A stretch of 9,612 bases of DNA from assembly GCA_030667885.1 (NCBI GenBank), contig DAOUVA010000131.1:1-9612 (forward strand), in the 5' to 3' direction. The notes beneath the pieces were generated by a model. The model was not told the origin of the DNA and did no database searches. It saw nothing but the letters and a program-made list of their open reading frames with translations. Below, one piece after another: positions 1-5,544 of the stretch. Made by a program: the position numbers and the translations under genes. Position 1 is the first letter of the stretch. The number at the start of each line of letters is the position of its first letter. The DNA is from Phycisphaerae bacterium (GTDB lineage: Bacteria; Planctomycetota; Phycisphaerae; Sedimentisphaerales; Anaerobacaceae).

Positions 1-57
1 GAAGAAATGGAGAAGCTTGGTTTTGTTAATCTTTCTGAAGGCAGTAGTATCAAATGA
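1..57 (+). CDS. C-terminal end of a receiver-domain protein (partial, cut by window edge)
   Basis: Only 18 residues and a TGA stop are present. They read EEMEKLGFVNLSEGSSIK and match the last 18 residues of the next gene except for F/L, G/S and I/V changes. At DNA level 49 of 57 positions match those of bases 417-473, and all eight differences are transitions. The fragment is therefore inferred to be the tail of a CheY-like response regulator that is a recent tandem paralog of the gene at 54-473. Its stop overlaps the next start as ATGA (54-57), which suggests coupled translation. The receiver domain itself lies outside the window, so its function is inferred from the paralog only. Confidence 0.65.
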   Translation, partial: EEMEKLGFVNLSEGSSIK

Positions 58-473
58 AAATTCTTATAGCTGAAGATGACTTTGCCTGTCGCAAACTTTT
101 ACAGTCGTTTCTGTCTGAGTACGATGATTGTTTTGCTGTAATCAACGGGCTCGAAGCCGTCCAAGCTGTTAAAGACGCCCTTGAAGAAGGCCAGCCTTAT
201 GACCTGATATGTCTTGACATTATGATGCCTGAGATGGACGGGCACAAAGCTCTTGAGGCTATCCGCAGAATAGAAAATGAGTGTGGGATAGTCGGCCTCG
301 ACGGCGTCAAGGTGATTGTGACCACTGCATTGGATGATTCAGCGAGTGTCATGGGGGCGTTCAAGTCCGGCCGAGAGGCTTGGATTGTTAAACCCTTCAG
401 TAAAAGAAATCTTCTTGAAGAAATGGAGAAACTTGGTCTTGTCAACCTTTCTGAAAGCAGCAGCGTCAAATGA
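54..473 (+). CDS. stand-alone CheY-like response regulator receiver protein
   Basis: This 139-residue protein is essentially one receiver domain with no output domain. Visible landmarks are the acidic pair D8-D9 in MKILIAEDD, the phospho-acceptor D55 in LDIMMPEMDG, the switch Thr T90/T91 in VTTA, and the invariant Lys in KPF (K113-P114). The expected job is to accept phosphate from a histidine kinase and act by protein-protein interaction in the cytoplasm. The start overlaps the stop of the preceding paralog by ATGA and the stop overlaps the next start in the same way (470-473). No Shine-Dalgarno sequence is visible, which fits translational coupling. The last 20 or so residues (EEMEKLG...SSSVK) extend beyond the domain core and are nearly identical to the upstream paralog's tail. 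The kinase partner is inferred to be one of the two kinases downstream. Confidence 0.93.
   Translation: MKILIAEDDFACRKLLQSFLSEYDDCFAVINGLEAVQAVKDALEEGQPYDLICLDIMMPEMDGHKALEAIRRIENECGIVGLDGVKVIVTTALDDSASVMGAFKSGREAWIVKPFSKRNLLEEMEKLGLVNLSESSSVK
417..473 (+). repeat. direct repeat of bases 1-57 (tandem receiver gene duplication)
   Basis: Bases 417-473 align without gaps to bases 1-57 at 49 of 57 positions, giving a repeat period of 416 bases, one gene length. The similarity continues past the ATG into the start of the next gene (MKILIAEDD versus MKVLIAEDD). All eight differences in the 57 bases are transitions, and five are silent. Confidence 0.8.
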
Positions 474-1669
474 AAGTTCTTATCGCTGAAGATGATTCTG
501 CTTCGCGCATGGCTTTGAGGGCAATCCTTCAAAAATGGGGTCACGAAGTTATTGTAGCTGAGGATGGCAACCAGGCCTGGGAGTTACTTCAGAGAGAAAA
601 TCCCAAATTAGCCATCCTTGACTGGATGATGCCCGGCATAGAAGGCATAGAACTGTGCAGAAGAATCCGTGAGAAATCCGACTGTGATTATGTCTATGTT
701 ATTCTGCTGACGGCCAAAGTCGAAAAAGAAGACATTGTGGCAGGTCTGGATGCGGGCGCGGATGACTATATAACTAAGCCGTTCGATAGAGAGGTCCTGC
801 GCAGCCGGGTCGCTGTCGGAACTCGCATTGTTCAATACGAGACATTGCTGGCTGAAAAAAATGTTCAATTGCAGCGTTATGGCACCGAGATGGGAAAGCT
901 GGCTGAAGAACGTTCTAAACAGCTTGTTCACGCTGAGAGGATGGCTACTGTGGGGCTTTTATCCGCAGGTATTGCGCACGAAATCAACAATCCGGCAACT
1001 TTCATCGCAGGTAATATTCAAACCCTGGGGAAATTTTATGAGGATGTGGAACCGATTTTGCGCGAACGAACACAACAGGACTGTGAAAATACGGAAAAAT
1101 TAGAATTTATTTTGCATGAAATGCCTAAGGCTGTAGAAGGCATACGCAATGGAGTCAGGCGAATCTCACGCATTGTTACGGGACTTAAAAGCTTTTGTCG
1201 TAAGAATGAAAATTCGGTTGCCGCATGCGATATAAATACCTGCATTGAACAGGCTCTTGAGCTGTGTCACAACGCCCTAAAATATTACGTTACAATAGAA
1301 AGAGATTTAGCTGAAAATCTACCGGGTATCATGGCTGATTCCCAACAAATTGAACAGGTTCTGATTAATCTATTCATTAATGCCGCTGATGCAATGAAGG
1401 AGAAAGGTCAGGGCACTCTGTCGATAAAAACTGAAAGTGCCGATAATTCCGTGGTTGTTAAGATAAGTGATACGGGTCCGGGGATTCCTGATGATAAGCT
1501 CGACGATATATGGCAGCCTTTTTTTACCACCAAAGCACCGGACAAAGGGACTGGTCTGGGGCTTTTTACTGTCCGTGGTATTATAGAAAACCACGAAGGA
1601 CTAATAAGTCTCGAAAACAAATCCTCCGGCGGGGCAGAATTTACTATAACTTTGCCGGCTGTTACTTAA
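470..1669 (+). CDS. hybrid receiver-histidine kinase (REC-HisKA-HATPase), soluble
   Basis: The 399-residue protein has three parts. Residues 1-120 are a receiver with D8-D9, phospho-acceptor D51 in LDWMMPG, T81-A82 and K103-P104-F105. Residues about 122-158 form a charged helical, probably coiled-coil, linker. The kinase follows, with an H-box at AGIAHEINNP (H170 is the autophosphorylated His), an N-box with N300 and N304 (INLFINAADAM), a G1 box D334-T-G-P-G, an F box FFTTK at 351-355 and a G2 box GTGLGL at 360-365. There is no membrane segment or signal peptide, so it is a cytoplasmic kinase whose input is probably phosphorylation of its own receiver. That makes it a relay step rather than a direct sensor. 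It starts at an ATGA overlap with the preceding receiver gene and lacks its own obvious Shine-Dalgarno. All catalytic motifs appear intact. The identity of its partner regulator is inferred only from proximity. Confidence 0.95.
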   Translation: MKVLIAEDDSASRMALRAILQKWGHEVIVAEDGNQAWELLQRENPKLAILDWMMPGIEGIELCRRIREKSDCDYVYVILLTAKVEKEDIVAGLDAGADDYITKPFDREVLRSRVAVGTRIVQYETLLAEKNVQLQRYGTEMGKLAEERSKQLVHAERMATVGLLSAGIAHEINNPATFIAGNIQTLGKFYEDVEPILRERTQQDCENTEKLEFILHEMPKAVEGIRNGVRRISRIVTGLKSFCRKNENSVAACDINTCIEQALELCHNALKYYVTIERDLAENLPGIMADSQQIEQVLINLFINAADAMKEKGQGTLSIKTESADNSVVVKISDTGPGIPDDKLDDIWQPFFTTKAPDKGTGLGLFTVRGIIENHEGLISLENKSSGGAEFTITLPAVT

Positions 1670-1726
1670 GCCCAAAAGCTAAAAACCCGATAAGTTATGC
1701 TGGAAACTACGCAATGGGGGTTAATA

Positions 1727-2167
1727 GTGAATGCAAGATTATTAATAGTAGATGATGAAACTGAAATCAGGGAGATGCTTTCCCGTCATTTTCGTTATTT
1801 AGGATTTCAGGTGGATACGGCTTGTGACGGCATCGAGGCTATGGAAAAACTCGCCCAGGCAAGAACCGAAGTTGTTATTTCGGATATCGTTATGCCGCGG
1901 ATGGATGGAGTCGAACTTTTAAGAGCTGTCCGACAGCAGTATCCAATGATTCACACTATTATGATAACGGGGTATATGACATTGGAAAATGCTCTTGGGT
2001 GTATGCGGCACGGAGCCGATACCTGCGTATTCAAACCCCTTGAGGACCTTACCGAATTGGAAGAGGCTGTAGAGTTTGCTGTTGGTCGGCTCAAACGCTG
2101 GCAGGACAAGCTAAGAATGCTGCAGGCAATGAATCCTGCAGTCTCAGGAGGACCACATGGAAGATAA
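1727..2167 (+). CDS. stand-alone response regulator receiver protein
   Basis: A single receiver domain of 146 residues, counted from the GTG at 1727. D9-D10 lie in LLIVDDE, the phospho-acceptor is D53 in SDIVMPRMDG, the switch Thr is T81 in MITGY, and the conserved Lys is K103 in FKPL. A basic helical tail of about 25 residues follows (RLKRWQDKL...), with no recognisable output domain. I prefer the GTG because a G-rich stretch (1716-1720) lies six bases upstream and because it puts the first beta strand right at the N-terminus. An in-frame ATG at 1697 would add ten residues and has no Shine-Dalgarno. The stop lies inside the cheA gene (11-base overlap), so it is co-translated with CheA and is a good candidate for its phosphorylation target. 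That partnership is an inference from position. Confidence 0.9.
   Translation: MNARLLIVDDETEIREMLSRHFRYLGFQVDTACDGIEAMEKLAQARTEVVISDIVMPRMDGVELLRAVRQQYPMIHTIMITGYMTLENALGCMRHGADTCVFKPLEDLTELEEAVEFAVGRLKRWQDKLRMLQAMNPAVSGGPHGR
2146..2151 (+). promoter_or_regulatory. strong Shine-Dalgarno of cheA
   Basis: AGGAGG stands five bases before the ATG at 2157, inside the 3' end of the preceding receiver gene. It fixes the cheA start and is the clearest ribosome binding site in this operon, where most other genes appear to rely on overlapping stops. Confidence 0.85.
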
Positions 2168-4352
2168 CGCAGCTTTTGACATAGACCCGGAATTGCTGGC
2201 GGGATTTGTTGATGAAGCCCTGGAAGGTTTGGCGACATTGGACAGTCTGTTTGTCAAACTCGAGGCTGAGCCTGTGAATCTTGATACCATTAGTGCTATC
2301 TTTCGTCCTGTACACACTGTTAAAGGAAATTCTGCATTTTTCGGCTTGATGAAAGTAAAAAGTCTGGCCCACGAGATGGAAACGTTATTAGACCTGGCCA
2401 AGCAGGAAAAGTTAGTTCCCAATCAGTCCATTATTGACATCTTGCTTGAAGGTGTTGACAGCTTAAAAGAAATGTTATCCAGAACCCGAGAGGGACAGGA
2501 TGAAATCGAAGATGAGGCCCATTTCGATGAATTACTCCAAAAAGTAATCTCTGCGCGGGAATGTACAGAGGGTGCAGAAGACACAGGGGCGATTTGGGCT
2601 GACTTATTTAACAAGTTCGAAAAAGCAAAGGCCGACTTTGCCGGACTTGATTCGGCTTACGTTGAACAATTGAATGCTATCATTGCAGTAGCATATCAAC
2701 TGAAGACTGACAAGTCCCTGGCTGACAGCAAGTCGGAAAAAGGTCCGGCCCAGGCGGATTCAGCAATTCCCAAACCCCTGCAGGAAATTAAAGCAATCCT
2801 TGACCGCTGTTGTGAAGAAGGACTGAGCGATGCCGATGCGGCTATTATTCTGGACAATCTGACCGCACTTAAAGAGCTTACAACAAATCAGGAAACTGCT
2901 GAAATTATCAAAAGTGCTCTGGATGAATATCACAGAATAGTCGGCAGCGGCGGGGCAGGGGATTCACTTCTGGTTGAGCTGTTGCAGGAGAAAACCGAAG
3001 CATTACTTTCGATCAAGGACTGGAAAACAACTTCTGCTCCCGACAAAACAAAGACTGTTAAACCGGAAGCGGCTTCGGCGACGAACAAAACAAAAACAGC
3101 AGAGGAAGCTCGCAAGACTATGCGTGTTACGGAAGACAGCATCGATAATTTTCTTAATTATGTCGGTGAGCTTATAGCGGTAGGTGAAATGTACGATCAC
3201 CTGCAGAAGATGGTTTCAGTAAGTGAATCGGAAAATAACCTGGCTACTGAGTTTAGACGTGTTAACGAAACTTTTAGTGATTTGTCGGACAACCTTCAGA
3301 AAAGCATTATGGAAGTAAGAAAGGTCTCTGTCCGTACCCTCCTGCAGAAAATCCCAAGAATGGTTCGTGACATTGCCTCACATTCCGGTAAGCAGGTCAA
3401 AGTCGAACTCATCGGTGAGGATATAGAAATCGACAAGCGGCTCATTGAGACCCTTGACGGCCCGTTGACACATATGGTTCGCAACTCGGTTGACCATGGC
3501 GTTGAAACACCGGATATCCGTCAGGCTTCCGGCAAAGCTGCTGAGGGGATTGTCCGTGTATCAGTAACAGAAACACCAGATGATGTAACACTTACCATTG
3601 CGGACGATGGAAAAGGATTGGACATCGAAGCCATAAATACAAAAGCCGTCAATTTGGGGCTTATCAAGCCGGACCAGCAATTAACGCAGGACCAGATTGT
3701 TGATATGATATTCACATCCGGAGTTTCCACTGCCGAGAAGGTAACCGAGGTTTCCGGGCGAGGCGTGGGGATGGATGTCGTCAAACGCAGCATTACCGAT
3801 GCCAACGGCGAGATAACAATAGACACGGAGCCCGGCAAGGGAACTGAATTTATAATTAAGTTGCCGAAAACTGTAAGCACTCAGATTATTACCGGATTCC
3901 TCGTCAAACTTGCCGGCAATCGTTATGTGATTCCTATGGATAAAGTCCATGAAGTATTTCGACCGGAGCCGCAGCAGGTCAGCTCTATCACAGCAAGAGG
4001 CCTGTGCGTTCTCAGACATGACAAATTATTACCGGTTGTCAAATTAGCCGATATTTTTAATATTCCCTCGACCTCTAACTTTTTTGCCAATTTACAAAAT
4101 CAGTCTTTCTCGTCCGGCGAGCAGGATGTCGACGGAATTATGGTTACTGCAAATGCCGGCAAAAGGCCGATGGCAATTTACGTTGATGATGTCATCGGTG
4201 TTCAGAAAGTTGTACTCAAAGAATTAGCCGGTCTTGAAGTAAACTCTCAGTATTATACCGCCGCAGCGGTCATGGGTGATGGTACTGTGGCAATGGTTTT
4301 GGATATCGACCAGCTCTTCGGGAGCATCGATGCCGAGAAAATAGAAGTCTAA
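2157..4352 (+). CDS. cheA: CheA-type histidine kinase (HPt-dimerisation-ATPase-CheW)
   Basis: A 731-residue cytoplasmic kinase of the chemotaxis type. The N-terminal HPt domain (about 10-115) carries the phosphorylated His H53 in HTVKGNSAFFG. Residues about 320-385 are the dimerisation domain (RVTEDSIDNFLNYVGELIAVG). The ATPase domain has the N-box HMVRNSVDHG (H439-G448), G1 DDGKGL (483-488) and G2 SGRGVGMD (533-540). The CheW-like coupling domain spans about 570-725 and ends in VLDIDQLFG. The stretch from about 130 to 318 is helical and charged and then T/K/A-rich. I cannot recognise a P2 regulator-docking domain in it. In the family, CheA passes phosphate from its HPt His to CheY and CheB, and binds receptors through its CheW-like domain. 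Here the likely acceptors are the adjacent receivers and the receiver of the CheD fusion downstream. No CheW or receptor gene is in the window, so the input is unknown. Confidence 0.97.
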   Translation: MEDNAAFDIDPELLAGFVDEALEGLATLDSLFVKLEAEPVNLDTISAIFRPVHTVKGNSAFFGLMKVKSLAHEMETLLDLAKQEKLVPNQSIIDILLEGVDSLKEMLSRTREGQDEIEDEAHFDELLQKVISARECTEGAEDTGAIWADLFNKFEKAKADFAGLDSAYVEQLNAIIAVAYQLKTDKSLADSKSEKGPAQADSAIPKPLQEIKAILDRCCEEGLSDADAAIILDNLTALKELTTNQETAEIIKSALDEYHRIVGSGGAGDSLLVELLQEKTEALLSIKDWKTTSAPDKTKTVKPEAASATNKTKTAEEARKTMRVTEDSIDNFLNYVGELIAVGEMYDHLQKMVSVSESENNLATEFRRVNETFSDLSDNLQKSIMEVRKVSVRTLLQKIPRMVRDIASHSGKQVKVELIGEDIEIDKRLIETLDGPLTHMVRNSVDHGVETPDIRQASGKAAEGIVRVSVTETPDDVTLTIADDGKGLDIEAINTKAVNLGLIKPDQQLTQDQIVDMIFTSGVSTAEKVTEVSGRGVGMDVVKRSITDANGEITIDTEPGKGTEFIIKLPKTVSTQIITGFLVKLAGNRYVIPMDKVHEVFRPEPQQVSSITARGLCVLRHDKLLPVVKLADIFNIPSTSNFFANLQNQSFSSGEQDVDGIMVTANAGKRPMAIYVDDVIGVQKVVLKELAGLEVNSQYYTAAAVMGDGTVAMVLDIDQLFGSIDAEKIEV

Positions 4353-4428
4353 AAAGGAAAAGATTATTATCCTTACGTAAACAGCAACGCAATACGATAT
4401 TCGTTTTTGGCGGATTGGTCTATAGCGG

Positions 4429-4448
4429 ATATACAGGAATATACAGGA
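4429..4448 (+). repeat. 10-bp tandem direct repeat abutting the cheD start
   Basis: ATATACAGGA occurs twice back to back, ending one base before the ATG at 4450. Each copy holds an AGGA. The second is too close to the ATG to serve as a ribosome binding site and the first is 11 bases away, a little far. A weak promoter-like pair, TTGGCG (4407-4412) and TATACA (4430-4435) with a 17-base spacer, overlaps it but would leave almost no leader. Confidence 0.5.
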
Positions 4449-4449
4449 T

Positions 4450-5373
4450 ATGGATCACAGATTTTTATTGCCGGGAGAATATCACGTCACCAAAAAGCAA
4501 ATGTCTATTGACACTTTGCTCGGTTCATGTGTAAGTGTTTGTTTATACAATAGAAAAAATGGCTATGCTGCCATGAATCACTTCCTGCTCGACCGCCCCA
4601 AAGACGAAGTAAACGCCGATGTTGGACGATATGGAACCACTTCAACCGAACATATAATCAGCACTCTCATGTCTGTTGATGATAATCCGTTTAACTATCG
4701 TGCACAAATCTTTGGTGGTGGGGCAGTAGTTGATGCTTTGCAAGAAAGCGGCCGTGACATTGGTGGAAGGAATATGCTTGTCGCTCACGAAATACTTGAT
4801 TCATACCGTATTCGTATTATCAAAAAGGATATCGGAGGGACTCGCGGAAGGCGCATCAAGTTTGATACGGCCACAAATACTGTCATGTGCAAATACACCG
4901 GACATACAGAGGAAGCCAAACGGCTGGCTCTAATGCGCCAGAAAATTGCCAACAGAAAACTCCGCGTCTTGATTGTCGATGATTCGACCACCGTCCGAAG
5001 ATTGTTACGAAAAGCTATTGAATCAACCTCTGATATGGAAGTCGTTGGCGAAGCCCAAGATGCTTACGAAGCAAGGGACCTGGTGCTTTCGGCCGATCCG
5101 GATGTCCTGACACTGGACATTATTATGCCTAAGCTCGACGGCTTAAGTTTTCTCAAAAAACTTCAACAGTATTATCCAAAGCCGGTTGTTATCGTTTCTA
5201 CAATCGCCAAAGACAACTCCAGAGTGGCTGAAAATGCCATAACATATGGCGCAGCGGAAGTCATAGACAAGGAAGCTCTGGAATTATATAAGGGAATGGA
5301 TGTCGTCCGTGACATACTGATACCGAAACTTAGATCTGCTTCTCGTAAAATCCCCAGCCAAATATTGGCATAA
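4450..5373 (+). CDS. cheD: CheD deamidase domain fused to a CheB-like receiver (no methylesterase)
   Basis: The 307-residue protein has a CheD domain (about 1-155) joined by a short basic helix to a receiver (about 170-290). CheD proteins deamidate receptor glutamines. The expected catalytic Cys and His are C27 in TLLGSCVSVCLY and H44 in AMNHFLL, with the same 17-residue spacing as in Thermotoga CheD, and the GGGAVV motif is present. At the position of the third catalytic residue (Thr21 in Thermotoga, from memory) there is D21, with T22 beside it. The receiver has D177-D178, phospho-acceptor D223 in LDIIMPKLDG, S250-T251 and K274. Its PVVIVSTIA and GAAEVIDKE segments resemble the CheB receiver, except that Glu replaces the usual Pro after the Lys. 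A stop follows at SRKIPSQILA and no methylesterase domain is encoded in the next bases. The start is set by the CheD N-terminus. It lies 97 bases after cheA, so the two are probably co-transcribed, with CheA as the likely phosphodonor. Confidence 0.93.
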   Translation: MDHRFLLPGEYHVTKKQMSIDTLLGSCVSVCLYNRKNGYAAMNHFLLDRPKDEVNADVGRYGTTSTEHIISTLMSVDDNPFNYRAQIFGGGAVVDALQESGRDIGGRNMLVAHEILDSYRIRIIKKDIGGTRGRRIKFDTATNTVMCKYTGHTEEAKRLALMRQKIANRKLRVLIVDDSTTVRRLLRKAIESTSDMEVVGEAQDAYEARDLVLSADPDVLTLDIIMPKLDGLSFLKKLQQYYPKPVVIVSTIAKDNSRVAENAITYGAAEVIDKEALELYKGMDVVRDILIPKLRSASRKIPSQILA

Positions 5374-5472
5374 GAAGTTAAATCATCCGGTTTGGAAATC
5401 ATCTTAATAAGTGAAAAGATTTAGTCCCCGGTTTTATATTTATCGCATACGTATCGTCTTGGCAGTTTCAAT

Positions 5473-5505
5473 AAAAAAGGGCCCATGCCGATTCGGCACA
5501 GGCCC
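5473..5505 (-). terminator. intrinsic terminator of the large secreted-protein gene
   Basis: On the minus strand a hairpin GGGCC-TG-TGCCG / CGGCA-TG-GGCCC with a three-base loop is followed at once by TTTTTT. In minus-strand RNA the two UG/UG positions form G-U pairs, giving a continuous 12-bp stem. In plus-strand RNA the same positions are C-A mismatches and no U-run follows. The hairpin starts about 40 bases after the stop codon at 5545 and clearly serves the minus-strand gene. Confidence 0.9.
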
Positions 5506-5544
5506 GGAATTAATACAACACCTGATTCACATCAATTTCTCAAA

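Noticed and set aside
3521..3880. Long open frames antisense to cheA and to other signalling genes
   Set aside because: They are mirror frames of strongly conserved kinase and receiver sequences, with no start signal or recognisable product.
4354..4375. Short inverted repeat AAGGA...TCCTT after cheA as a terminator
   Set aside because: The stem is only five A/T-rich pairs with a loop of about ten bases and no T-run follows; it does not break the operon.
5374..5540. A frameshifted CheB methylesterase remnant after the CheD-receiver fusion
   Set aside because: The bases after the stop do not encode methylesterase-like segments in any plus frame and soon reach the opposite gene's terminator, so the fusion appears to end naturally.
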